Part shown: piece by piece, positions 1 to 8,280 of the stretch
How positions within the stretch are numbered: position 1 is the stretch's first letter
Layout of the letters: every line of letters begins with the position of its first letter
NCBI RefSeq assembly: GCF_013114825.1
Contig: NZ_JAAVLX010000005.1
Span: 473,620-537,619, forward strand
Direction of reading: 5' to 3'
DNA: 64,000 nt
DNA from: Bradyrhizobium australiense
Lineage (GTDB): Bacteria; Pseudomonadota; Alphaproteobacteria; Rhizobiales; Xanthobacteraceae
Program-made: the position numbers and the translations under genes
The notes under the pieces: generated by a model
The model's input: the letters and a program-made list of their open reading frames with translations, nothing else
Told to the model about the DNA's origin: nothing
Databases searched by the model: none

Positions 1-1
1 G

Positions 2-328
2 AACAAGGCGATCGTGGGTGAGCATGTGTTCACCCACGAATCCGGCATTCATGTCCATGGCTTAATGAAAGATCAACGCACTTATCAGTCGCTCGACCCG
101 CATTTGCTTGGTCGCTCCAACCGTATTGTGATCGGCAAGCATTCCGGGCTGTCGTCGATCACCACGTTGCTTGACGAATTGCAGCTCGCCGCCAGCGCCG
201 AGGAGGCAAGACAGATCCTGTTGCGGGTGCGGAAACATGCCATCGAGCACAAGCGACCTGTCGCGTGCGAGACGGTGGTGGCGATCTGGCGCGACGTCTG
301 CGAGCGCTTGTTGATCAATGGTGCGTGA
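2..328 (+). CDS. nifV: Homocitrate synthase NifV, C-terminal part (cut by window edge)
   Basis: The frame is open from base 2 and ends at a TGA, giving about 108 residues of the C-terminal end. It contains the metal-binding HxH stretch of the isopropylmalate/homocitrate synthase family (ESGIHVHG, residues about 15-22) followed by the GKHSG motif. NifV condenses acetyl-CoA and 2-oxoglutarate to homocitrate, the organic ligand of the nitrogenase iron-molybdenum cofactor. The gene lies 201 bases upstream of nifW in the same direction, which supports NifV over the leucine-pathway LeuA. The upstream part is outside the window, so its promoter and length cannot be judged. Confidence 0.85.
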   Translation, partial: NKAIVGEHVFTHESGIHVHGLMKDQRTYQSLDPHLLGRSNRIVIGKHSGLSSITTLLDELQLAASAEEARQILLRVRKHAIEHKRPVACETVVAIWRDVCERLLINGA

Positions 329-529
329 GGCGGCCATGGTCCGGCATTATTACAGCCGTTCACTTCGAAACCGCCGGCGTACCACGGCAGCCCTCGCTGA
401 TCCACGACGACATAGGCCTGAAGGCCATATGCAGCGCCGCCTGCGCGAAGCAGCGTCGCAAGGAGATGACCAGCCGGTGTCGGGGGTCCCGACCACAGGT
501 CGGCGATCTAACCCAAAGGAGATAATTCG

Positions 530-871
530 ATGAGCAACACACAGGCGGCAATCGGCATCCTGGATCGACTCAACAAGGCCTCCTCGGCCGAAGATTTTTT
601 CGCGCTGCTTGGCGTCGATTACGACCCCAAGATCGTCAATGTCGCGCGCCTGCATATCTTAAAGCGCATGGGACAATATCTCGCCAAGGAAGTATTCGAA
701 GATGGCGCGGAGGCAGAGGTCACGGCGCGCTGCAAGGCGGTGCTGGAGCAGGCTTATGCCGACTTCGTGGCGTCCTCGCCGATCGACCAGCGGGTGTTCA
801 AGGTCTTGAAGGATGCGGTCGCGGAGCCCAAGAAACCGGCCGCCTTCGTGCCGTTGAGCTCGCTGAAATAG
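530..871 (+). CDS. nifW: Nitrogenase-stabilising protein NifW
   Basis: This 113-residue protein matches the small NifW family throughout: an N-terminal helix with the LNKASSAEDFF segment, a central YDPKIVNVARLHILKRMGQYL stretch and a short Pro-rich tail. NifW is thought to protect or mature the MoFe protein of nitrogenase under oxygen stress. A strong ribosome binding site (AAGGAG) stands a few bases before the ATG. It follows nifV in the same direction and may share its transcript. Length is normal for the family. I see no frameshift or missing block. Confidence 0.92.
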   Translation: MSNTQAAIGILDRLNKASSAEDFFALLGVDYDPKIVNVARLHILKRMGQYLAKEVFEDGAEAEVTARCKAVLEQAYADFVASSPIDQRVFKVLKDAVAEPKKPAAFVPLSSLK

Positions 872-967
872 CCTCACAACCAGTTCAGATCTGCCGCAAG
901 CCATGTCGATGCAGCGCGTTGTGCCATATTCCTCCTCAACTCTGTACAGCAATGCCCGAAGCGGCGC

Positions 968-983
968 TGTCGCATTCGCGACG
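968..983 (+). promoter_or_regulatory. Near-consensus NifA upstream activator site
   Basis: The sequence is TGT, ten bases, then ACG; the NifA consensus is TGT-N10-ACA, so there is one mismatch at the last base. The inner part is itself a palindrome (GTCGC-ATTC-GCGAC). It lies about 95 bases upstream of the sigma-54 element at 1078, the usual spacing for NifA-looped activation. Confidence 0.55.
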
Positions 984-1077
984 TATGTCGGAATTGTAGG
1001 ATCGGCGATGCTAACGCCCGGTCTTTGTCAACTTTCTTAAGTCGTTGAATGGACGGCTGATTTTTGATGTCCCCAAC

Positions 1078-1093
1078 TGGTACGACACTTGCT
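1078..1093 (+). promoter_or_regulatory. Sigma-54 (RpoN) promoter of the fix operon
   Basis: TGGTACGACACTTGCT fits the -24/-12 consensus TGGCACG-N4-TTGCT with one deviation (T for C). The invariant GG and GC are separated by exactly ten bases. Transcription would start near 1106 and run into the fixA remnant and fixBCX. A hydrophobic open frame overlaps this element (1064-1300), but I do not regard it as a gene. Confidence 0.7.
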
Positions 1094-1330
1094 GTTCTCC
1101 GGCCAAGTCCGTCATTGGCGCCGACTGCAGAATTGTTGCTGTCCGAGATGAGATTTGGAGCAGGACCAATCATGTTGCCGTTACTGATCGCCGCTCGCAC
1201 TGGCATCATCTTATGGCTCACGCTTGCGTTGATGCCCTTCGAGTTGCTTTTGGACGCCGTTGAGGCTGGGATTGACCGGGAGATGGCCGCCAATGGGTAA
1301 CTCGCGTTCCACGTTACCTCTGGAGAAGGC

Positions 1331-1863
1331 ATGCACAGTATCGTTTGCAGCAAACAGGTTCTCCATTCCGCGCAGATTTGCGTCAATCCCCTGACCAACA
1401 CCATCGTGGGTCAGGGGAACCGAACAACCGATACGCCTTGTTCACGCTCGATGCGGCGCTCCAATTGCGTGACGAGTTCGACGGCGAGATCACCGCACTC
1501 ACCACGGCGGACGCGGAGCGCCGCGCCGAACGCGGCGTGCAGATGTTGCGCGCAAAGCTGCTGGTCAACCATGGCGGAAGCAGCCAGCCAGATTTGCCGC
1601 GCCGTGATGAGGGACGCCCTGCGCGCGGCGCTGGGGTCGGTTGCAAAATGGAGCGCGGAGGAGGCCGGCGTCGAGGAGCCTCGAAATGCGCCGTGCCCGG
1701 CTCGCCGACCGTCGTCAAGCGGGCCTTTGCGCCGTCGCCACGTGCCGAGAAGGCGGGGCTGGTGGAAACCGCCAAGCAGCCGACGGAGGTGCTGATGAAA
1801 GCCGTCTTGAAGGGTCAACCCAAGCTAGTGACCGATCTTATGGCGCAGGCGCGCAGGTTCTGA
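1331..1863 (+). pseudogene. fixA: Decayed fixA (electron transfer flavoprotein beta subunit)
   Basis: Pieces of FixA appear in order but in two alternating frames. The start reads MHSIVCSKQVLHSAQICVNP, the normal FixA N-terminus. The next frame gives YALFTLDAALQLRDEFDGEI. The first frame resumes with ALRAALGSVAKWSAEEAG, and the second ends with GSPTVVKRAFAP through DLMAQARRF, the normal C-terminus. A middle block of well over 100 residues is missing, so at least three frame changes and one large deletion separate it from a working gene of about 280 codons. It sits 16 bases upstream of fixB, where fixA stands in the fixABCX arrangement of other rhizobia. A working fixA must therefore lie elsewhere if the strain fixes nitrogen. 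Confidence 0.88.
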
Positions 1864-1878
1864 GGGGAATTCAAAGCT

Positions 1879-2988
1879 ATGAGCAACGTCACCAAAACTC
1901 CCACGCCGGCCGCGGGCGGCCGCGCAGGAATCAAAAAAGAACTGCCCGAGCACTTTAAGGCCTACAAGCACATCTGGGTCTTCGTCGAGCAGGAGCGCGG
2001 CCAGGTGCATCCCGTCTCTTGGGAACTCATGGGTGCGGGCCGCAAGCTTGCCGACAAGCTGAAGGTTGATCTCGCCGCGGTCGTCATCGGCCCGGAGGCC
2101 GAGGCCACGCGCAACGCCGCGCTCGAATCCTTTTGCTACGGCGCCGACCTAACCTATCTCGTGACCGAGAATGTGCTGTCGGAGTATCGTAACGAGTCCT
2201 ACACCAAGGCGCTGACCGATCTCGTCAACACTTACAAACCAGAGATCCTGCTGTTAGGCGCCACCACGCTCGGTCGCGATCTTGCAGGCTCGGTAGCTAC
2301 CACACTACTGACGGGTCTCACGGCCGACTGCACCGAGCTCGACGTCGACGCGGATGGTTCGCTTGCGGCCACGCGTCCGACCTTTGGCGGATCGCTGCTT
2401 TGTACGATCTACACCTTGAATTACCGGCCGCAGATGGCAACCGTCCGCCCGCGCGTGATGCCGATGCCAGAGCGTGTATCGCGCGATGCCGCCCGCATTA
2501 TCGTCCATCCGCTCCGCCTGCTCGAAGAAGACATCGTCACCAAAGTGCTGTCTTTTGTGCCCGACCGTGATTCGGCCAAATCCAATCTCGCTTATGCCGA
2601 CGTCGTCGTCGCCGGCGGGCTGGGGTTGGGCTCGCCGGAGAGTTTCCAGCTGGTACGGCAGCTCGCCGCCGTGCTCGGCGCCGAATATGGCTGTTCGCGT
2701 CCGCTGGTACAAAAGGGCTGGGTCACCTCCGACCGGCAGATCGGGCAGACGGGCAAGACCATCCGGCCAAAGCTCTATATCGCCGCGGGCATTTCTGGCG
2801 CGATCCAGCATCGGGTCGGCGTGGAGGGCGCCGATCTGATCGTCGCCATCAATACCGATAAGAACGCGCCAATCTTTGACTTTGCCCATATCGGCGTCGT
2901 CAATGACGCTATGCACTTATTACCGGCGCTGACGGCCGCATTTCGTGCACGGCTTTCACCGCATTCGCGCGACCGGATCGCGAGCTAA
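1879..2988 (+). CDS. fixB: Electron transfer flavoprotein alpha subunit FixB
   Basis: A 369-residue protein of normal length. The N-terminal half carries the ETF nucleotide-binding fold, and the C-terminal half has the FAD-binding signature region of ETF alpha (VQKGWVTSDRQIGQTGKTI, then LYIAAGISGAIQHRVG and INTDKNAPIFDFA). With FixA, FixC and FixX it forms the membrane-associated complex that bifurcates electrons from NADH to quinone and to ferredoxin or flavodoxin for nitrogenase. An AGGGGAATTC stretch precedes the ATG. The stop is ten bases before the fixC start, so the two are one operon. Confidence 0.95.
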   Translation: MSNVTKTPTPAAGGRAGIKKELPEHFKAYKHIWVFVEQERGQVHPVSWELMGAGRKLADKLKVDLAAVVIGPEAEATRNAALESFCYGADLTYLVTENVLSEYRNESYTKALTDLVNTYKPEILLLGATTLGRDLAGSVATTLLTGLTADCTELDVDADGSLAATRPTFGGSLLCTIYTLNYRPQMATVRPRVMPMPERVSRDAARIIVHPLRLLEEDIVTKVLSFVPDRDSAKSNLAYADVVVAGGLGLGSPESFQLVRQLAAVLGAEYGCSRPLVQKGWVTSDRQIGQTGKTIRPKLYIAAGISGAIQHRVGVEGADLIVAINTDKNAPIFDFAHIGVVNDAMHLLPALTAAFRARLSPHSRDRIAS

Positions 2989-2998
2989 GGAGGTTGTT

Positions 2999-4306
2999 GT
3001 GATCGAGGAGAAGTTCGATGCAATCGTGGTCGGCGCCGGCATGTCGGGCAACGCGGCGGCGCTAACTATGGCTAAACGCGGCATGAAGGTGCTGCAGCTG
3101 GAGCGCGGTGAATATGCCGGATCGAAGAATGTCCAGGGCGCAATCCTCTATGCCGACATGCTCGAAAAGCTGATCCCGGACTTCCGCGATGACGCGCCGC
3201 TCGAACGTCATCTCGTCGAGCAACGGTTCTGGATAATGGACGATCGCTCCCATTTCGGCGTGCACTACCGCTCCGAAGACTTCAACGAGGAGCGGCCGAA
3301 CCGGTACACGATCATCCGCGCGCAGTTCGATAAATGGTTCTCCTCGAAAGTGCGCGAGGCCGGCGCGACCGTGCTGTGCGAGACCACGGTCACTGAGCTC
3401 GCGCGGGACGCCCATGGGAAAGTCATCGGTGTTCGTACTGATCGCCGCGAGGGCGAAATCCACGCAGATGTCGTGGTGCTGGCCGAAGGCGTGAATGGCC
3501 TTCTCGGTACGCGTGCGCGCCTGCGCGAGAGGCCCAAGCCCGACAAGGTGGCACTCGCGGTTAAGGAAATGCACTTTTTGCCGCGTGAGACCATCGAGGC
3601 CCATTTCAATCTCAAGGGCGACGAAGGCCTCGTTGTCGAAGCGGCCGGCACCATTTCCCGTGGCATGACCGGAATGGGCTTCATCTATGCCAATAAGGAG
3701 TGCATCTCGATCGGCATCGGCTGTATCGTCGCCGACTTTCAGCGCACCGGAGAGACGCCATATGGGCTGCTCGACCGCTTCAAGCGTCACCCGTCCGTTG
3801 CGCCCCTGATCGAGGGCTCGGAGGTCAAGGAATATTCCGCGCACCTCATTCCTGAAGGCGGCTACAAGGCGATCCCACAGCTCTATGGCGATGGCTGGGT
3901 GGTGGTCGGCGATGCGGCGCAGCTCAACAACGCCATTCATCGCGAGGGCTCTAACCTCGCGATGACTTCGGGCCGCATCGCGGCGGAAGCGATCGTCCAG
4001 GTGAAATCGCACCGCCAACCTATGACCGCGGCAAATCTGTCAGTCTACAAGAAGATGCTGGACGACTCCTTCGTGATTAAGGATCTCAAGAAGCACAAGG
4101 ATATGCCGATGCTGATGCATACCAACTCGCAAAACTTTTTTCTCACGTATCCGCAGCTCGTCTCCAGGGCGATGCAGAACTATGTACGCGTCGACGGTAC
4201 GCCGAAGGCTGAGAAAGAGAAGGTGACATTAAAATCCTTTGTCAACGCGCGGTCCTGGACCGGTCTATTTGGCGATGCATTCCGCATCGCCCGTGCCTGG
4301 CGCTAA
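2999..4306 (+). CDS. fixC: Electron-transfer flavoprotein-quinone oxidoreductase FixC
   Basis: The FAD dinucleotide-binding motif GAGMSGNAAA lies near residue 12, followed by the GSKNVQGAILY region typical of FixC, and the second FAD contact VVGDAAQ further on. I place the start at the GTG at 2999, which has a strong AAGGAGG five bases upstream; the longer frame back to 2945 would overlap fixB and adds unrelated residues. FixC passes electrons from the FixAB flavoprotein to quinone and to the FixX ferredoxin. The protein has about 435 residues, as expected. It is co-directional with fixB and fixX. Confidence 0.95.
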   Translation: MIEEKFDAIVVGAGMSGNAAALTMAKRGMKVLQLERGEYAGSKNVQGAILYADMLEKLIPDFRDDAPLERHLVEQRFWIMDDRSHFGVHYRSEDFNEERPNRYTIIRAQFDKWFSSKVREAGATVLCETTVTELARDAHGKVIGVRTDRREGEIHADVVVLAEGVNGLLGTRARLRERPKPDKVALAVKEMHFLPRETIEAHFNLKGDEGLVVEAAGTISRGMTGMGFIYANKECISIGIGCIVADFQRTGETPYGLLDRFKRHPSVAPLIEGSEVKEYSAHLIPEGGYKAIPQLYGDGWVVVGDAAQLNNAIHREGSNLAMTSGRIAAEAIVQVKSHRQPMTAANLSVYKKMLDDSFVIKDLKKHKDMPMLMHTNSQNFFLTYPQLVSRAMQNYVRVDGTPKAEKEKVTLKSFVNARSWTGLFGDAFRIARAWR

Positions 4307-4336
4307 CCAGTCAAAATCGAAGAAGGAAGCTGAAAT

Positions 4337-4633
4337 ATGAATGTCGAGACATCAGTGCGCGTCGAGGACAAGCTGTTCTACAACCGCTATCTCGTCGACG
4401 TCGGTCGTCCCCACATCAAGGTGCGCGCACACACGAAGCCATCCCCGCAGCTGCTTGCACTTTTAAAGGTCTGCCCGGCGCGCTGCTATGAGCTCAACGA
4501 TAAGGGGCAGGTCGATGTCACCGTCGACGGCTGCATCGAGTGCGGCACCTGCCGCGTTATCGGCGAGCCCACCGGCGACATCGAATGGAGCTATCCGCGT
4601 GGCGGATACGGTGTGTTGTTCAAGTTCGGATGA
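4337..4633 (+). CDS. fixX: Ferredoxin-like protein FixX
   Basis: This 98-residue ferredoxin carries a four-cysteine cluster arrangement: a cysteine in the VCPARCYEL segment and the CIECGTC motif. The C-terminal EWSYPRGGYGV block is characteristic of FixX. It is the last member of the fix operon, 30 bases after fixC, with AGAAGGAAG before the ATG. It hands low-potential electrons from the FixABC complex toward nitrogenase. Length and motifs are normal. Confidence 0.94.
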   Translation: MNVETSVRVEDKLFYNRYLVDVGRPHIKVRAHTKPSPQLLALLKVCPARCYELNDKGQVDVTVDGCIECGTCRVIGEPTGDIEWSYPRGGYGVLFKFG

Positions 4634-5257
4634 GAGCTGCACGGCAGGCGCAGTGTGATCGCCCTTTTATTGAGACGATCTCACGGCAGATGCATGTCTC
4701 CGCGCCCTGCTTGTGCGGAGAGGCCGTATCAAATGGCGGTAGCTGGAGACGTGCCCGGCGCACGGAAGGGTCGCGGGAGCTTTGCCTCGCAATCAGATTT
4801 TCCAGCTGTTTGACAAGCTGTCGAGCGTTGAACCATGTACCTGCGTCATCGAACCGAGGTGGTGGCAGCGCAGCGCCGCTGGAAACGATGGTTTCACCGC
4901 TGCGTGCCTTTGGTCTCGTCAACGACTTTTTGACCGACGGAGCTCTCCTCCCGAAGCGGCTTTCGACCGAACGCAGATAACCAACGCGGCACGAAGGCAA
5001 GAGCGCTGGAAGAGGTTGAGGTCTGCGGCATCTTCATCTTCATTGCCGAGTTGGCTTGCCAGACCGCTAGCGAACTGCGCGTTGGCCTCGCGCGCGGGAG
5101 TTTTCCTGGCTCGGCAAGACCGAAAGGGCCTGATCGACGGCAGCACGCTTTCCAAGGTGCAAAGGCACCTTGGCAGCGATGGGCGATCCCTCACGATCGA
5201 TCTTTAGTTAGCGCCACAGAGCAATGATAAATATCTCTGCGGGACTCTTGGGAAGTC
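4634..5257. other. Intergenic region between fixX and nopM, no gene recognised
   Basis: Open frames exist here on both strands but their products are rich in Arg, Ser and Trp, resemble no family I know, and lack ribosome binding sites. A weak hairpin (CTCCGC...GCGGAG, about 4699-4721) could end the fix transcript. Confidence 0.5.
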
Positions 5258-6997
5258 TCATTGTTCTAGGCCACGGTCTGCGAACAGACGGTGCATGACC
5301 TCGCGTTTGATCTCGCCAGCGATCTCGTTTCGAACCTGGGCTCCGAGCACCCGCTCGGCATCCGCGTCGCCTAGCAGACCATGCTCGGCCAGTCGCTGAT
5401 CCAGGCGGCCTTGAAACTCTTCGCCCATGGCTTCGACCAGCCGGTCTTGCATCGCTGCATGTTCGTCCGGAGCGATGCGCCTCAGCACCGTCTCCCAGGG
5501 TTGCCAGCGGGTTGCCATGTAGTCGCTGAACTGGTTCGCTTCCCGCTCCCGGACCAGGTCCAGCGCCTGCGCCGCATCATCCTCGCTTACGTGAGAGACC
5601 GCCAGGAAGCGCATGTCAGGGGCGACGTGACTGAGCTCCAGCGGCTCCCGCAGCAGATGTTGATAGGCCAGGTAGACTTCGATGTCGTCTGCGTTCGGGT
5701 CGTCGCTGACGAGCGAGTTGACCCTGTCGCGCGCGATCTCGTCCAGCGCCTCCAAGCGAAACGCAATACGGCCGCGCTGGATCAGTTCGCCAAGGCGGTC
5801 GTCATATACCCCGTCCTCGACGTCTGCGTTGAGGCGCGCGGTCTGCATACCGTTCCAGTGCAAGGTAACACGATCCTCGCAGCTCGCGTTGGCCTCGGAA
5901 GCTTGTGCAAAAAACTGCTCGCGCAATCTCGGGTCGGCCGCCGCCTGCCGCAGATCATCAGCCACTGCGTGCCGAAACTCGTCATTGCCGTAGTTCACGG
6001 TCCCTCGTAGTCTCTCTAGGAACCCTGCGTAGTGCTGGGCGCCTGGCTCATCCCCAAAGTGCTGCCATTCGGCCAGCGCCGCCGGGTCGTCTCCGAGCCA
6101 GTGCGCGGCAGCCTCATATAGAGATTGCTGCGCAAGCTGCGGTGGCGCTTCAGCCGCCGCCAGATTAGCGAGGACGTCGTCCGGCAGCGGGTTATCCCCG
6201 AACTCGAGGTTCTCCAGATGCGGGTAGCTAAGACTCGGTAGAAGACCCTCAAGAAGACCCTCAGGCAGGCTGGTCAGCCGGTTACCGCTGAGATTGAGCG
6301 ATTGGAGCGTGCTCGGAAGGGGGGCGGGGAGGTTAGCCAATTGATTGCTGCTGACATCGAGTTCAATGAGCCCCGATGGGAGGGACTGGGGGAGGTCGGT
6401 CAGCTGATTGCCATTAACCGCGAGCGAGGTGAGCCTGCTCGGGAGAGCGTCGGGCAGGCTCATTAGTCGGTTGTCGTTTGCGTTCAGGATCTCGAGCCGA
6501 GCCGGAAGGTTGGCCGGCAGACTGATCAAGCTGTTATCGGCCACTTCCAGCCGAGAGAGGGTCGCCGGAAGAGCGTCTGGCAAACTGGTCAACCGGTTAT
6601 GGCTAATGAGAAGATGCTGGAGACCGGGTGGGAGCCTAGCGGGCAGGCTGCTTAGCTCGTTGTGCCTGGCGCGCAGTTCCAGCAACCTTGGCGGCAGGGC
6701 GGCGGGCAAAGCGGTCAGGGAGAGGGATGACAAATCTACCGAATGCGAGCCCGTGTTGTCCGATACCCTAATTCGTGTGCGCCCCTGTTGCCGATTCTCC
6801 GTTTCGCCCTGCCCCTCTTCGGCAACCCAGTCTTCCAGGATCTGCGCGCGGGCGGAGGCTGGGGTCCGATATCCTGTCAAGACTTCGACCCAATCCGCCA
6901 GGGCTCGGCTGAGGCCGCCGAGGTGGCCTTCCTGCTCCCCCTCTTCAGAAGGGGCCGAGGAAGAACCTGCACTCCACTGTGCCTGTCCTGTGTTCAT
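5258..6997 (-). CDS. nopM: NopM-type LRR E3 ubiquitin ligase, type III effector
   Basis: Counting from the chosen start (579 residues), the domains are a short secretion region (1-90), about nine bacterial leucine-rich repeats of the LPxxLPxxLxxLxxxxNxL type (about 90-270), and a C-terminal NEL ubiquitin-ligase domain. The NEL domain holds the catalytic CxD motif: Cys373-Glu-Asp375 in the sequence NASCEDRV. This is the IpaH/SspH/NopM architecture; such effectors are injected into plant cells and ubiquitinate host proteins. I choose the ATG at 6997 because ACGGAGAAATTG gives a ribosome site in front of it; the longer frame to 7078 adds an unrelated stretch. A tts box stands about 230 bases upstream. 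No frameshift is seen. Confidence 0.9.
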   Translation of the reverse strand: MNTGQAQWSAGSSSAPSEEGEQEGHLGGLSRALADWVEVLTGYRTPASARAQILEDWVAEEGQGETENRQQGRTRIRVSDNTGSHSVDLSSLSLTALPAALPPRLLELRARHNELSSLPARLPPGLQHLLISHNRLTSLPDALPATLSRLEVADNSLISLPANLPARLEILNANDNRLMSLPDALPSRLTSLAVNGNQLTDLPQSLPSGLIELDVSSNQLANLPAPLPSTLQSLNLSGNRLTSLPEGLLEGLLPSLSYPHLENLEFGDNPLPDDVLANLAAAEAPPQLAQQSLYEAAAHWLGDDPAALAEWQHFGDEPGAQHYAGFLERLRGTVNYGNDEFRHAVADDLRQAAADPRLREQFFAQASEANASCEDRVTLHWNGMQTARLNADVEDGVYDDRLGELIQRGRIAFRLEALDEIARDRVNSLVSDDPNADDIEVYLAYQHLLREPLELSHVAPDMRFLAVSHVSEDDAAQALDLVREREANQFSDYMATRWQPWETVLRRIAPDEHAAMQDRLVEAMGEEFQGRLDQRLAEHGLLGDADAERVLGAQVRNEIAGEIKREVMHRLFADRGLEQ

Positions 6998-7224
6998 CAA
7001 TTTCTCCGTCGTCAGAACAAGAATACACCCCCCGCTTCTTAAGGTCGCGAAGCAGTGGCTGCGCAGCGCAATGGTCATTCGAGAGCCTGTGCACGTGCGC
7101 TGCGGCTCCCGACGACACGAGCCGGTACAGGTTCACACGAGCCCAACCGCGGCAAATGGATCGATACTGCTGCGAGCTTTCTGCCATCTCGTGACCAGAA
7201 AAGTCCGGAGGACCCTCACTGCAC

Positions 7225-7255
7225 TTAGCAGGCCTACCTGTCGATCAGCTGACGA
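7225..7255 (-). promoter_or_regulatory. tts box (TtsI binding site) for nopM
   Basis: On the minus strand the site begins TCGTCAGCTGATCGACAGGT, against the tts-box consensus TCGTCAGCTTNTCGAAAGCT, with three mismatches in the fixed positions. A CCTGCTA follows, resembling the CCNCCTA end of the consensus but three bases closer. TtsI, itself induced through NodD, activates type III secretion genes from such boxes. Orientation and distance fit nopM. Confidence 0.75.
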
Positions 7256-7476
7256 GTGTCGCTGCAGAACACCCCAGGTGGTCCGGTTTGCCACCAGCGG
7301 CCAAGCAAGTCCAGCTTGCGGGTGAACCGGTCAAGCTTCGCAACAGCTTGGCACCGATTGCCTTGACATGTGAGAGGGCCGTCGCGAACTTGGGGCTTTC
7401 GGCGCGCTTGACGCTCTTCGTTTTCACGTACTCGGCCGAAAAGGCTCCACTGCCCGCCGTTGAGATAACGCACCAC
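7234..7476 (-). pseudogene. Fragment of a small serine recombinase (resolvase)
   Basis: Two overlapping minus-strand frames contain consecutive parts of the resolvase catalytic domain: EYVKTKSVKRAESPKFATALSHVKAIGAKL in one frame, then AKLDRFTRKLDLLG and GVFCSDTRQL in the next. The normal order in serine recombinases is identical (KRADRPKL, AKLDRLTR, VVFCD). The N-terminal catalytic serine region and everything after the motif are missing. The fragment runs into the tts box of nopM, so a recombination end probably lies here. Confidence 0.65.
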
Positions 7477-7548
7477 CGCCGCGCTGGGGTTCTATGCCTA
7501 AGCCGCTCCTGCGTTGGTAGGCTCGACAACTCGCGTTCGGGGCCGTCA

Positions 7549-7790
7549 TCAGAAAGCGTAAACGAGGTGATGGTGCCGCGGTCGCGCTTGAACTCGGTCC
7601 CGATGCCAGCGCAGGCACAGAGCGGCCGATCCTCGTTTAGCGCGAACCAGACGACATCCTTCTTCGTTTCGGGGTTCGTATGGGGCGCATTCGGCAAAGC
7701 CGTTGAAGGGCACGAGGCATCGGTTGTCCAGCTTGAGCCTCACGCGCCAGTGTGGCGAAGACGTATTCCGGAAGTTGCTCACTGGCGGGC
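7549..7790 (-). pseudogene. SRAP-domain (YedK/HMCES-like) gene remnant
   Basis: One frame gives NFRNTSSPHWRVRLKLDNRC and LVPFNGFAECAP, the next gives PETKKDVVWFALNEDRPLCA and GIGTEFKRDRGT. These are successive parts of the SRAP family, whose members bind abasic sites in single-stranded DNA. The catalytic Cys2 end is not visible and at least one frameshift is present. It reads in the same direction as the resolvase fragment beside it. Confidence 0.65.
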
Positions 7791-7989
7791 CGCCGGTCTG
7801 GGCGGCTCAAGCCGCAACGGGTCGGAGATGTGGACGAAAGAGCGCTAACGCCTAAAAACTGCGTACGCACGCGTCAAATGAAGGCTTTTCGATTGCGTCT
7901 TGTGGCACGCTCCCTTTTTTAACACGTCGTCCCCTGCATACGATCGGCAGCATCGATTCCAAGCGTCGCCCACACAAAAAGGACCAAAA

Positions 7990-8280
7990 ATGAAGAATGA
8001 GAAGAAGCCGGGAAGTGATCAGGGCACGGATTTCGTCGAATTCACGATGATCGTGAACGGTCAGCCTGTCGTCATTAAGGCCGTAGAGCAGCAGCCGCTG
8101 CATGTGGTGCGCCAAAAGGCGCTGGAGGAGACCAAGAACCTGGCTCAGCCGCCCGAGAATTGGGAGATCAAGAACGAAGCGGGCGAGCTGTTGGATCCGG
8201 ACAAGAAGGTAGGCGAGTTTGGATTTGGCAAGGAAGTGACGCTGTTCCTGAGTCTCAAGGCTGGCGTGGCCGGTGGCTGA
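7990..8280 (+). CDS. Ubiquitin-like protein with exposed C-terminal Gly-Gly (Bil/Bub-like operon)
   Basis: A 96-residue beta-grasp protein: the segment FTMIVNGQPVVIKAVEQQPL forms the first hairpin, LHVVRQKALEETKNL the helix, and WEIKNEAGELLDPDKKVGEFGFGKEVTLFLSLKAG the later strands. It ends exactly in Ala-Gly-Gly, so unlike many ubiquitin precursors it needs no trimming before activation by an E1. I take the ATG at 7990; the frame extends upstream to 7900 but that part has no coding look. It overlaps the next gene by eight bases. Known family: bacterial ubiquitin-like modifiers of the DUF2604 type, to my recollection. Together with the next three genes it forms a complete conjugation and removal set. 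Confidence 0.82.
   Translation: MKNEKKPGSDQGTDFVEFTMIVNGQPVVIKAVEQQPLHVVRQKALEETKNLAQPPENWEIKNEAGELLDPDKKVGEFGFGKEVTLFLSLKAGVAGG

Noticed and set aside
340..360. Sigma-54 promoter before nifW (CGGCATTATTACAGCC)
   Set aside because: The spacing is right but the TT before GC is CA and the first base is C; nifW is more likely read with nifV.
1064..1300. Hydrophobic open frame between the sigma-54 promoter and the fixA relic
   Set aside because: It starts inside the promoter, has no ribosome site and no family resemblance; the frame is probably chance.
7905..7935. TGGCACG in front of the ubiquitin-like gene as a sigma-54 promoter
   Set aside because: The -24 part is perfect but the position of the invariant GC ten bases on is TT, so the -12 element is missing.
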